NCBI GenBank assembly: GCA_005799825.1 | Contig: SYFT01000090.1 | Span: 1-44,658, forward strand | Direction: 5' to 3' | DNA: 44,658 nucleotides | Source: Acidobacteriota bacterium | Lineage (GTDB): Bacteria; Acidobacteriota; Vicinamibacteria; Vicinamibacterales; SCN-69-37 | Shown: positions 6,696 through 15,462 of the stretch, piece after piece | Numbering within the stretch: position 1 is the first letter of the stretch | How the letters are laid out: every line of letters begins with the position of its first letter | Made by a program: the position numbers and the translations under genes | The notes under the pieces: generated by a model | Seen by the model: only the letters and a program-made list of their open reading frames with translations | The model's database searches: none | What the model was told of the DNA's origin: nothing

Positions 6696-8981
6696 CTACC
6701 AGCGAAACAGTTTGGTCACCTTGACCACAAGCGATCGGGTGTCGAGTCTCGAGGGGAAGCGGTTGGTCTCGCTTCCTCGCCCGTCGCTGTAGACCACAAA
6801 CACTTCGCTGCCGGGTTGGTACTCCCAGCGGAAGCGGGCATTGGTGCTGAGCGAATGGCTCCGTGACTGGAACTGCAGGAGCGCCGCCACAAACATGCGC
6901 GGCGTCAGCGTGTAGGTCAGGCGGGATCCAAACACGTTATTGCTGCCGGTGCCAAACGGACCCGACACGCGACTGACCGACGCCCGCGGCTCGGCGTAGA
7001 GCCGCGACGAAAACTCGGCGCGGCCTCGCCACGACACTTCGGTGATCGTCCCGCCATAAAATTCACCGTGGGTCACACTGACAAACCCCGAGATCGGACG
7101 GGATGGCGACAACATGTAGTCTATCTGTCCCTGCCGGAATTCGTACTCGCCCACCGGCACCGACACGCCATTCGCCACGTCAAAGGATTGATCAATCCGC
7201 TCAAACGACGCGGTGTATCCCAGGGTCAGCTGGTCGGTGCTGGTGAATTCCATTTTGAACTCGCCCTTCAGCTCGCGCGATTCCAGGCCACCAGATGTGT
7301 CGTGATAGTAGTCGGCGCTGCCCTCGAAGAACAGTTTACGAACACCGGGAAGGCCCTGCGGACGAGGACTGTACCGCGCATTGCCGAACGAGCGTCGAAA
7401 CGCACGGCGCCGGACAAACCCGGCCTCGGGTGAGAAGTCGGCGCCCACGTACAGGTGCTCGGCCTGGAGCCCCGCCACATCGGCGCTGAGATCAAACCGC
7501 GCGCGGTAGCTGTGCTCGTCCGAGGCCGGTGCGCCGGTCGTGCGCGTGCCGGCCCAGTACCCCTGCAGGGATGCCTGATTGGTGAATGTCAGCGTGGCAT
7601 CCGCGCCAAAGGCGTAGTTGACGCCCGTAGAGGAATCGGGACTCGCCCGCCTCGTCGCAATCACGCCCATGCGGCTGCGGCTCTTCACGTTGCGGTTGAT
7701 TCGCAGGACGGAAAACTGCGCGCCCGGTACGAAGGTCTCCTGCCCGGCGGACCCGATGCCGTCGGTCACGATGTTCAGCGCGCCAAACTGAAATCCCCTG
7801 GTCCGGCCGAGCAGACGGCCGCCGACGAAGATGGGCACGGCGGTCCCATTCTCCAGACCGATACGACGGCTGTAAAATACAAGCGGTGTCACGGAAGGGC
7901 CAAATCCACCACTGCCACCTCCGCTGCCGAACCCGCCCGCACCACCAAAATTGAAGTAGTCCTGGCCTTCCAGAAAAAACTCGCGCTTTTCAGGAAAAAA
8001 TACACTGAAGCGAGTCAGGTTCACCTGCGCTTCGTCATCTTCGACCTGAGCGAAGTCTGTGTTGTAGGTGAAGTCCGCGACCAGAGACTGCGTGACGCCC
8101 CATTTGGCATCGAGGCCAACATCCGCGGTCGTTCTGGAGTTGATCGTCGGTTCAACGGTCCGGTCGGTCTGGTTCGCACCGAGCAGGTACGGCTTGATAT
8201 CCAGCGTCAGCCTGCGCGCGGGCGCCGAGAGACCGACCAGCGTGCCGGCCGTCGAGACGACGGTCAAACCCCGCCGGCTGTAGGACTGTGGTACCGCGGT
8301 CAGATACGAGACCTCGTTCTTCCAGCGGACGACGCGCCGGAAATTGATACCCCAGGCCTGGCCGTCTTCAGTGTGGCGCATCGACCGGAACGGAAACTTG
8401 AACTCAATGCTCCATCCGCCCTCAAAGTCCGCTGTTCGCACCTCCCACAACCCATTCCAGTTCGAGTTCGGCGCCTCATTACTCACCTCGCCGTCCGACA
8501 TCCCGCCCTGCGCATTCGCGTAGAAGTAGTAACCATTGCGGCGGTCATAAAACGTGTCAAACAGCACCGCAAAGTGGTCGTTGTTATACAGGTTGCGGGC
8601 GTCACGCTGCATGTCGCTCATCACCCGCCGGCCGGGCGTGGACTCCCAGTTGCGCGCCGAGACGTAAAGGAATTCGTCATCAAACACCACCCATACGTCG
8701 GTGCGCTCGGTGGCAGCCTGACCCTCAAAGGGCTCCTGTTGAATGAAGCCCCCAATCGGGGCAAGGTCGCGATAGAAGGGTTCGTCCAGCCGTCCGTCGA
8801 GCCGTACCGGTCCGGGTGCCCGCACAGTTCTGATCGTGGCTTGGCCGTTGGCGTCACGCGCGATCATCTCGGGAAACGCTGGCGGCGTCGGGCCATGCAG
8901 TACCGGTCCCTGCTGGGCGAACACGGGTACGCTGACGAACAACAGGACGTGAACTGACAACGAGACGACGAGCGCGCGCAT
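6696..8981 (-). CDS. DUF5916 outer-membrane protein with N-terminal CBM9-like domain
   Basis: Secreted protein of about 761 aa. After a signal peptide (LVVSLSVHVLLFVSVPVFAQ) comes a carbohydrate-binding-family-9-like domain (about residues 45-240; VRLDGRLDEPFY, WVVFDDEFLYVSARN, NDHFAVLFDTFYDRRNGYYF). The DUF5916 beta-barrel region follows, containing FFPEKREFFLEGQDYF and a Gly-rich stretch after it, and the protein ends in an aromatic residue (LFRW). This architecture is common in Acidobacteriota and Bacteroidota. The molecular role is not established; a link to polysaccharide binding or uptake is only suggested by the CBM9-like part. The ATG at 8981 follows GGGTAGG closely; a TTG 12 bases upstream is in frame. 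It is followed on the minus strand by the convergent 63-aa gene. Confidence 0.85.
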   Translation of the reverse strand: MRALVVSLSVHVLLFVSVPVFAQQGPVLHGPTPPAFPEMIARDANGQATIRTVRAPGPVRLDGRLDEPFYRDLAPIGGFIQQEPFEGQAATERTDVWVVFDDEFLYVSARNWESTPGRRVMSDMQRDARNLYNNDHFAVLFDTFYDRRNGYYFYANAQGGMSDGEVSNEAPNSNWNGLWEVRTADFEGGWSIEFKFPFRSMRHTEDGQAWGINFRRVVRWKNEVSYLTAVPQSYSRRGLTVVSTAGTLVGLSAPARRLTLDIKPYLLGANQTDRTVEPTINSRTTADVGLDAKWGVTQSLVADFTYNTDFAQVEDDEAQVNLTRFSVFFPEKREFFLEGQDYFNFGGAGGFGSGGGSGGFGPSVTPLVFYSRRIGLENGTAVPIFVGGRLLGRTRGFQFGALNIVTDGIGSAGQETFVPGAQFSVLRINRNVKSRSRMGVIATRRASPDSSTGVNYAFGADATLTFTNQASLQGYWAGTRTTGAPASDEHSYRARFDLSADVAGLQAEHLYVGADFSPEAGFVRRRAFRRSFGNARYSPRPQGLPGVRKLFFEGSADYYHDTSGGLESRELKGEFKMEFTSTDQLTLGYTASFERIDQSFDVANGVSVPVGEYEFRQGQIDYMLSPSRPISGFVSVTHGEFYGGTITEVSWRGRAEFSSRLYAEPRASVSRVSGPFGTGSNNVFGSRLTYTLTPRMFVAALLQFQSRSHSLSTNARFRWEYQPGSEVFVVYSDGRGSETNRFPSRLDTRSLVVKVTKLFRW

Positions 8982-9055
8982 GTGCCTACCCAAGTATATG
9001 CAAGTATTCCGCCTCGGCGCGGGAAGACCACGACGTTCGGGACAAAGCCCGGCGG

Positions 9056-10332
9056 TCAGCGGTCCCAGCGCGGGTTGACGACGTTGTTAAAAATCGAACC
9101 GAACTGGTAGCTGAACCCGACACTGAATTCATAGCGATACGAGGTGGCCAGTCTCTGGCGACGCAGCAGAATTTCTTCGTCGCTGGCCGTGCCTGCCCTG
9201 AGGTAGAGCTGATCGTGCACGATCGACAGCTTGCCCTTGGTATTGAGGCTCAGGCCGCGGAACAGTCGCAGATCGAGCTGCCCCTCGAGTTCGACGCGGT
9301 TTTTGCCCAGGTCATGCAGGTAGGTGATGTACTCGGCGGAAAACAACGAAAAGCCCCACGGCTGGCGGAAGGCCAGCAGCCCTTGAAGTGAAGTATTGAG
9401 ACGCGTCTCCTGTAGCTTGTCGTAGATGGTCCGCTCGATGTAGTCGTAACGATCAACGCCCACCGTGTACTGGAACAACAGGGCGCGACGGGTGGATTCC
9501 GAATACGGGAAGATGTTGTATTCGAGGCCGGTCGCGACTCGCGAACTGTGCTTGTAATTCTGCTGAGTGGAATCGCCCGTCGAGATCCGACCGACGGCGG
9601 CCCAGTGGTCCTCATCCAGGCTCTTCACACGACCAGGGCGCGAACATTGTAGTTATGAGAATCCGACGTCAGGGTGCTGCCGTCGCTCAGAGTGAACCTA
9701 TTGCCGTCGTACTGCCCTTCACTGGAAAAACTCACTTTCCAGTCAGCCGTCGTGCGACTCGCCGAAAAGTTACCCTTGAACTGCCGGCTCTTGTCCGTGC
9801 GCTCGCCCCGCATTGACGTGCTAGCGCCGACACGAAAGAGCCACAGGTTCCACTTGTCAGTGTTTGCCATGGCGGAGGTCGGTGCCTGCAGCGGTGCCGT
9901 AAACTGCAACTGCAGGAAATCTGCCGTGTGGGTGTCCATCAAATATGGCGTCAGGCCCAGCGTGAAGACCCGCGAGAAACCGCGACGGCGTTCGTCGCCG
10001 GTGTCGGAGCCACTGGAAACGAACACCGACCGGTGGACATGATCGGCAAAGCGGGCCTGGCCGATGTATTGCAGGCTGTATTCCCGGCCACCCGTGCCAG
10101 TGTTTCGGGTGGTCACAAGCACGTGCACGTCGGCGTCCTTCCGGTCGCGCACGTAGTGGATGTACCCGATCTCCTGCCGCAGAAAATCGAAATCGCAGCC
10201 GTCGCCGCAATCAAGGAACACCTTCAGGGTTTCCGGCATCGGTGTTCCATTGGCTGGCTGCGACCAGGCAGCAGAAGCGGTCACCAGAATCGCGCAGAGC
10301 GCACCCCCCAGCGTCCTGAGCGCTGTCGTCAC
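9056..10332 (-). pseudogene. Outer-membrane beta-barrel-like protein gene, interrupted by a frameshift
   Basis: Two adjacent frames together make one recognisable secreted protein of about 425 aa. The upstream part (9625-10332, GTG start) has a signal peptide ending near AAWSQ, then a conserved block (FLDCGDGCDFDFLRQEIGY, DADVHVLVTTRNTGTGGREY), and stops in the middle of a beta strand at RALVV. The downstream part (9056-9628) resumes in another frame with VKSLDEDHWAAVGR and ends SIFNNVVNPRWDR, a typical end of this family. The junction is GTCGTGTGAAG: removing one GT/TG pair restores a continuous frame. This may be a true lesion, a sequencing error, or slippage. The family is one I associate with Acidobacteriota genomes; its function is unknown. 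Confidence 0.75.
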
Positions 10333-10436
10333 AGCGAAAGTTTATACCCAACTGCGCCCGGGTGTAAGATTACGGGTGGGGTGGCATCATATTTACAGTC
10401 ACAGTCACCAACAAGATCGCGGCGCCCGTCGATCGC

Positions 10437-10847
10437 GTGTTCTCGCTTTTCACCGAACTTGACCATTGCGCCGGATTCGTCATCAGCATCAAGAAAATCG
10501 ACATGCTGACCACTGAGCCGTCCAGCCTTCGCACCCGGTGGCTGGAAACCCGCGAGGTGACGGGGCGTGAGGTCACCAAGGAACTTGAGGTGACGGCGTT
10601 CGAGATGAACCATGCCTACACGGTGACCAGCGACACCCACGGTGCCCGTGCTGACACACACTTCACGTTTGAACCGGCGGGCTCAGGGACAGAGGTCAGC
10701 ATCGTGTTCACCCTGGCGCCACAGACCTTCCTGACCATGCTTGTTTCACCGCTGGCGTGGACGGTGGCCGGCAAGGTGCGGAAGGCGCTCGCGGACGAGG
10801 TGTTGGATTACAAGCGCGTCGCCGAACGTGTTGGCGGAGTGCCTTGA
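10437..10847 (+). CDS. SRPBCC (START/polyketide-cyclase-like) family protein
   Basis: Small lipid- or hydrophobic-ligand-binding fold protein; the ligand is unknown. Characteristic features are the initial AAPVDRVFSLFTEL strand-helix, a middle TRWLETREVTGREVTKELEVT sheet and a C-terminal amphipathic helix after SPLAWTVAGKVRKAL. The first usual start codon is GTG 10437, but that would remove the conserved first strand. The homologous reading frame continues upstream to about 10389 (FTVTVTNKIAAPVD) with no ATG, GTG or TTG before an in-frame stop at 10365. The true start may be ATA 10389, ATC 10386, or a mutated ATG. The stop overlaps the TTG start of the next gene (TTGA), so the two are probably coupled. 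Confidence 0.75.
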   Translation: MFSLFTELDHCAGFVISIKKIDMLTTEPSSLRTRWLETREVTGREVTKELEVTAFEMNHAYTVTSDTHGARADTHFTFEPAGSGTEVSIVFTLAPQTFLTMLVSPLAWTVAGKVRKALADEVLDYKRVAERVGGVP

Positions 10848-12301
10848 TTCTCGTCACGGGTGCCAGCGGCTACGTGGGCGGGCGCCTGGTGCCCCGGCTT
10901 CTTGACGCCGGACACCAGGTGCGCGTGCTGGCGCGGGACCCAGGCCGGCTGCAGGGCCGTTCCTGGTCCGATCAGGTGGAGATCATCCAGGGCGATGCAC
11001 TGAAGCCCGATACGCTCGCGCCGGCGATGGCCGGTGTGACGTGCGCGTATTACATGATCCACAGTATGCAGAAGGCCTCTGCAGGCGCGAGCGATTTTCA
11101 CGAACGCGACCAGACGGCCGCGCGGAACTTCAGCCAGGCGGCGAAGGCGGCCGGCGTACAGCGCATCATCTACCTCGGCGGCCTGGGAGATCCCACGGCA
11201 GATCTGTCGCACCACCTGCGCTCGCGACAGCAGACGGGCGATGCCCTGCGCGAGGGCGGAGTGCCAGTCACCGAATTCCGCGCCGCCGTCATCGTTGGTT
11301 CCGGCAGCGCGTCGTTTGAGATGATTCGCAACCTGACGGAGCGTCTGCCGGCCATGATTTGCCCGAAGTGGGTCTACACGCGCGTGCAGCCCATTGGCAT
11401 CCGGAACGTGCTGGACTACCTCGCCGGCGCGCTCGACGTGCCGGAGAGCACCGGCCGGACGATCGAAATCGGTGGCGCCGACGTGGTGACGTACGGCGAC
11501 ATGATGCTGGGTTATGCCCAGGTTCGCGGGTTAAAGCGCTGGTTGATTCCCGTCCCTGTGCTGACGCCCCGCCTGTCGTCGTACTGGGTGCACTGGGTGA
11601 CGCCTATTCCGGCCGAGATTGCCAAGCCGCTGATTGAAGGCCTGCGCAACGAAGTGGTGGTGCGCGATGACACGGCGCGCCGCCTGTTTCCGGGGGTCGA
11701 GGTCCTGGACTACCGCACAGCCGTTGAACGGGCGCTGGCGCAGCTCGATGCTGGGCATGTGGAGTCCACCTGGAGTGACGCGCTCGCCACGTCCCAGGGG
11801 GACACCGCGCCGTTCGCCTTCACCCAGCAGGACGGTATGTTGATTGAACGGCGGCAGCGCGTGGTGGCGGCCCCTCCGTTGGCTGTCTTTAAGGTGTTCA
11901 CGGCCATTGGCGGCGATCGCGGGTGGCCCAGTTTCAACTGGGCCTGGCGCCTGCGCGGGATGCAGGATCGGCTCATCGGTGGCGTGGGCTTCCGCCGCGG
12001 CCGTAGACACCCCGACGAGCTGCGCCCTGGTGACGCGCTGGACTTCTGGAGAGTTGAAGCCGTGGAGCCCAATCGTTTGCTGCGCCTTCGAGCTGAAATG
12101 AAAGTGCCCGGCCGTGCCTGGCTGCAGTTTGAGGCGCGCCCGCACGACGCTGGCCAGACACTGCTGGTGCAGACCGCGTTCTTCGCGCCAAAGGGGCTCC
12201 TGGGCTTGTTGTACTGGTATTCGCTGTATCCCCTGCACGGGCCGATCTTCAACAGCATGATCGACAATCTGAAGCGGACGGCAGACCTCCAGAGTCATTG
12301 A
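10844..12301 (+). CDS. NAD(P)-binding SDR-family protein with C-terminal DUF2867 domain
   Basis: Two-domain protein of about 485 aa. Residues 1-300 form an extended NmrA/SDR-like Rossmann domain with the cofactor motif TGASGYVGG at the N-terminus and YYMIHSM and IIYLGGLG later. The remainder (from about residue 330) is a DUF2867 domain (FTAIGGDRGWPSFNWAWRLR, LLRLRAEMKVPGRAWLQFE), an SRPBCC-like fold. The architecture resembles YbjT-type proteins; the substrate is unknown. The TTG at 10844 is chosen because the Rossmann strand begins immediately and TTGA overlaps the upstream stop. Having a free-standing SRPBCC protein directly upstream suggests that the two act on the same hydrophobic substrate, which is inference. 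Confidence 0.82.
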   Translation: MILVTGASGYVGGRLVPRLLDAGHQVRVLARDPGRLQGRSWSDQVEIIQGDALKPDTLAPAMAGVTCAYYMIHSMQKASAGASDFHERDQTAARNFSQAAKAAGVQRIIYLGGLGDPTADLSHHLRSRQQTGDALREGGVPVTEFRAAVIVGSGSASFEMIRNLTERLPAMICPKWVYTRVQPIGIRNVLDYLAGALDVPESTGRTIEIGGADVVTYGDMMLGYAQVRGLKRWLIPVPVLTPRLSSYWVHWVTPIPAEIAKPLIEGLRNEVVVRDDTARRLFPGVEVLDYRTAVERALAQLDAGHVESTWSDALATSQGDTAPFAFTQQDGMLIERRQRVVAAPPLAVFKVFTAIGGDRGWPSFNWAWRLRGMQDRLIGGVGFRRGRRHPDELRPGDALDFWRVEAVEPNRLLRLRAEMKVPGRAWLQFEARPHDAGQTLLVQTAFFAPKGLLGLLYWYSLYPLHGPIFNSMIDNLKRTADLQSH

Positions 12302-12324
12302 TCTGCCAACAGTATGCGGGCTCG

Positions 12325-12346
12325 CCATTGGCGCATTGGCCCATTG
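12325..12346. repeat. CCATTGG-type intergenic repeat, copy 1
   Basis: Three tandem units of a short degenerate repeat (CCATTGGCG, CATTGGC, CCATTG) lie in the gap after the DUF2867 gene. The same motif recurs at 12547-12592 and in the larger element at 36190-36309. It is non-coding. Confidence 0.6.
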
Positions 12347-12386
12347 ACTTGGTAGACTGATAGCGGCCACCCCAAGGAGGTCCCCC

Positions 12387-12545
12387 ATGCGTCCAGCCCG
12401 TCGTCTGCTGTTTGCGTTCACCCTCGCAATCGCCGCTGGCGTGTTTCTGGTTGCTCAGCGGGGAGTGACGCCCGATCAGGCGGCGCAGCGGCTGGCGGCC
12501 GAACGCGCGTGGCTGGGCCGGATCCTGTCGCCGTTCTATGTGTAG
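12387..12545 (+). CDS. Small single-pass membrane or secreted peptide (52 aa)
   Basis: The ATG at 12387 follows AAGGAGG with a five-base spacer, a strong ribosome binding site. The product begins with basic residues and a hydrophobic segment (LLFAFTLAIAAGVFLVA), then a short helical tail (PDQAAQRLAAERAWLGRIL). It could be a membrane-anchored small protein or a short secreted peptide. No family is recognised. It lies between two copies of the CCATTGG repeat and upstream of the large secreted protein, about 60 bases from that start, so the two may be co-transcribed. Confidence 0.6.
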   Translation: MRPARRLLFAFTLAIAAGVFLVAQRGVTPDQAAQRLAAERAWLGRILSPFYV

Positions 12546-12546
12546 A

Positions 12547-12592
12547 GGCATTGCCCCACTGGCCCATCGTCCCATTGGCTCATTCCCATTGC
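12547..12592. repeat. CCATTGG-type intergenic repeat, copy 2
   Basis: Four to five degenerate units (GGCATTGCCCCACTGG, CCCATCGT, CCCATTGGCTCATT, CCCATTG) fill the gap between the 52-aa gene and the next start. This is the same motif as at 12325-12346 and 36190-36309. It ends immediately before the AGGAG ribosome binding site of the downstream gene. Confidence 0.6.
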
Positions 12593-12603
12593 AGGAGCGT
12601 CAC

Positions 12604-15462
12604 GTGCCCACACGATTTCTCGCAGTTCTAACCGTCGGTGTCCTGTCCACATTCACCGTGTCTGGATCGACGCCGTACGCTTCCGTGCTGGAGAACCAGC
12701 GATTGAGGGCCACGGTGACGGACGGGCGGCTCGAATCACTTGTGGATCTCACGACCGGAGAGACGGTTCGGTTTCAGGGGGATCACTTCACCGTGACGAT
12801 CAACGGACAGACGATCAATTCCTCCACGGTCGCGCCCGCTCTGGTATCGTCACCGGGCGGCACCGCGGCATTTTCCTATGCGCTGCCCGGCGCGCGCGTC
12901 ATCGTCACCTACGAATTACGGCCAGGCTGGGGATTCCTGTCGAAGCAACTGACGATCGCACCGACCGCGCCAGGTACGTTCCGCGTCAACGATGTCAGCG
13001 CGTTTGACGCGACGGTCACGCCGACTTCAGTCGAACAGTTGCCCCTGTCCGAAGGCCGCTTCGGCATGGTGTATCGGATGCCGACCGCAACCACTCAGTC
13101 GCACGGGTCGTCGCTGTTTGCGCTCTACCAGAATCCTTACAACGTCCACACGGCCGCCGGCGCGAGGCTCAAGGGTTCGTATGCTCCGCAGATGGACTGG
13201 AATCCCGCCAACGGCCCGTTTGAGACCGACCGCCTGCTGCTGGGTCTGGTGACCCGCACGGGCAGAGTCATGCCGGCTAAATCAGTGCCCGAGTGGGTGC
13301 ACGTGGCCGACTACGATCGTTATCTGCGCGAGAACCCCGTCATCGACGACGCCGAGTCCGATGCGCTTGTGGATGCGGTCCGTGCATTTCTGTTGTACCG
13401 ACCGGTCAAAAGCATTCGCGTGCATGTGCCGTGGACGGAAAATGACTACCAGATCGACGTCGCCACGCCGGAGGGCTGGGCGGAATACCAGCGCATTCTT
13501 CACATGGCAGGGCAGCTCGGCGCGGGTAGCACCCTGTTTGCGCCGTCGAACTCGGCGCTTGCGGCGCTCAAAGACAATCGCGATGCGTGGGGGTGGGAAA
13601 ATCTGTTGTTCTTCGGCATGGGCCAGAAGATTCGCACCGGGGAATGGGTCCCTGGCCGCGATCCGGTGCCGGCCTCGCTCCGCACGATGCTGGACACCGG
13701 GGCTGCCAACGGACTGAAGTTTGTCGCCTACGCCTATCCCACACTGCCCTTCCTGCAGGATCCGGCCTGGACGGCGTGGGCCAAGGGCGAGCTAGGGGGA
13801 TACCGCGGCGTCGACACCGGGCAGCGGGGCTTCCAGGACTGGTGGGTCAACACGCTCGTGGACTTCGTGAAGGCCACCGGCGCAGGCGGATTCTCATTCG
13901 ACCACTGGTGGATCGCGTATGACGATCCGGCCGCGACCAGCAAATACACACAGTGGTTTGGCACGCGCCGCATCCTTGAAGAACTCCGCCGCCGCGTCCC
14001 GGACATCGTCATCGACGGCCGCCAGCAGTACATGAGCTTCGGTCCGTGGACATGGCTTGCCGGCACGTATCCGCATCCCACTCTCACCGACGAACAGCCC
14101 GAAAGCTTCCTCGCATTTCCCGACCTGCACACCGACCGCGTGTCGGCGAATCGGCAACGTTTTGCCGCATGGAAGTTCCGGGTGGAGCGATTCACGCCGG
14201 CCGAGATCATGCCGGGCTATATCACCCACCAGACCGAACGCACCGACGACAAGAACGTGATGCGGCGCGATCGATTCCGGCCTCGGGACTGGGACGTTCT
14301 CGGATGGAAATACTCGCTGCTCTCGTCGGTCGGTACCGCGCCGCTCAATCACACGATCAGTTACATCCCCGCCAGAGACGAGGCCGAGTTCAAGGCCTTC
14401 AGCGCGGCGGACAAGGCATTTTTTCGCCGCTGGCTCGACTGGACAGATACAAACGCCGACGTGCTTCGCCACCTCAAGCCGATCATCGGCCCACCGATGC
14501 TCGGCCGCGTGGACGGCACCGCCGCCATCGCGGGCAACCGCGGCTTTGTCTTCGTCTTCAATCCCAACTATCGGACGATGGAGGGGTCGTTCACGCTGGA
14601 CACATCGATTGGTCTGGCAGCGAATGCCGCAGGTTCGCGGTACGTGATCAAGGAACTGCACCCGCATGAAGGCCGCCTGATCGGCAAACCTGGCAGCGGG
14701 GTCTGGAGTTACGGCGACGTGGTGAAGATGGCCATGCCCGCCACGGAAGCGGTGGTGCTCGAGATCAGCCCTGAGGCGCCAATGACTGTGGCACGGGTGT
14801 TCAACACTTCCGGCAGCGTCACCGTCTCGAGTGGTGTTGTGACTGTCGCGGGTGTGGCCGGTGAACCCGGCACCTCGGTGCCGCTGCAAGTCCTGTTGCC
14901 TCCTGGGCCGCCGTTGATGGCCCCCATGCGGTTGATGGTCAACGGCCGCGAAACACCGTTCCGGCGCCTGCAGAACGTGGTTGAGGCGACCGTGATGTTT
15001 GAGGGGCGTGCGTTCGGCCGCGCCGCCAGCGTGTTTTCGTACGACGCCGCATTCACGGGCGGCACACTCACCGGAAACACGGTGATTCCAGGGAGGGTCT
15101 TCGCGCAACTCGCCGCGAGGAAGACCGCATGGCCGGTTCCCTACACAGTCGATGACCTGCGGGCCCCCTGGCTGGGCTCGGATCGGCTGCTGCTGTTTGT
15201 TCAGATCGCCGAGCCGGATGAGGCCATGGAGGTCTCGCTCGCCATCGACGGCACACCCGTCCAGCTGGTGCGCGCGTACAACAGCATCTACGGCCATGCG
15301 CCCAAGCGTACGTTCCTCGGCTTTTATGCCGACGTGTCATCACTGGCGCCTGACGTGGAGCATCGCATCGAGCTGCGCGTCCCGACGCTTCCGCCCGGCC
15401 GCTTCCAGGGTCTATTCTTCGAAAACGTCGAGCCGGAATTAACTACTGTCGTCCGGCGTTAG
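12604..15462 (+). CDS. Secreted TIM-barrel, glycoside-hydrolase-like protein (952 aa)
   Basis: Large exported protein. The GTG at 12604 is chosen because AGGAG lies six bases upstream and a signal peptide follows at once (FLAVLTVGVLSTFTVSGS). An N-terminal beta-sandwich (about residues 25-210) resembles those preceding GH36/GH97-type barrels. The central region alternates strands and helices like a (beta/alpha)8 barrel and contains GGFSFDHWW, with Asp433 a possible catalytic residue at a strand end, followed by DIVIDGRQQYMSFGPW. C-terminal beta domains follow. I cannot assign it to a numbered glycoside hydrolase family, and catalysis is inferred from fold-like features only. Its stop overlaps the convergent deacylase stop by four bases. 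Confidence 0.65.
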   Translation: MPTRFLAVLTVGVLSTFTVSGSTPYASVLENQRLRATVTDGRLESLVDLTTGETVRFQGDHFTVTINGQTINSSTVAPALVSSPGGTAAFSYALPGARVIVTYELRPGWGFLSKQLTIAPTAPGTFRVNDVSAFDATVTPTSVEQLPLSEGRFGMVYRMPTATTQSHGSSLFALYQNPYNVHTAAGARLKGSYAPQMDWNPANGPFETDRLLLGLVTRTGRVMPAKSVPEWVHVADYDRYLRENPVIDDAESDALVDAVRAFLLYRPVKSIRVHVPWTENDYQIDVATPEGWAEYQRILHMAGQLGAGSTLFAPSNSALAALKDNRDAWGWENLLFFGMGQKIRTGEWVPGRDPVPASLRTMLDTGAANGLKFVAYAYPTLPFLQDPAWTAWAKGELGGYRGVDTGQRGFQDWWVNTLVDFVKATGAGGFSFDHWWIAYDDPAATSKYTQWFGTRRILEELRRRVPDIVIDGRQQYMSFGPWTWLAGTYPHPTLTDEQPESFLAFPDLHTDRVSANRQRFAAWKFRVERFTPAEIMPGYITHQTERTDDKNVMRRDRFRPRDWDVLGWKYSLLSSVGTAPLNHTISYIPARDEAEFKAFSAADKAFFRRWLDWTDTNADVLRHLKPIIGPPMLGRVDGTAAIAGNRGFVFVFNPNYRTMEGSFTLDTSIGLAANAAGSRYVIKELHPHEGRLIGKPGSGVWSYGDVVKMAMPATEAVVLEISPEAPMTVARVFNTSGSVTVSSGVVTVAGVAGEPGTSVPLQVLLPPGPPLMAPMRLMVNGRETPFRRLQNVVEATVMFEGRAFGRAASVFSYDAAFTGGTLTGNTVIPGRVFAQLAARKTAWPVPYTVDDLRAPWLGSDRLLLFVQIAEPDEAMEVSLAIDGTPVQLVRAYNSIYGHAPKRTFLGFYADVSSLAPDVEHRIELRVPTLPPGRFQGLFFENVEPELTTVVRR

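Noticed and set aside
7455-8957. 500-codon plus-strand frame opposite the DUF5916 gene
   Set aside because: Shadow of a GC-rich gene; no ribosome binding site or recognisable domain.
13894-15297. Minus-strand frame opposite the secreted barrel protein
   Set aside because: Shadow with unusual His/Arg/Gln-rich composition; the plus-strand protein has a signal peptide and coherent domains.
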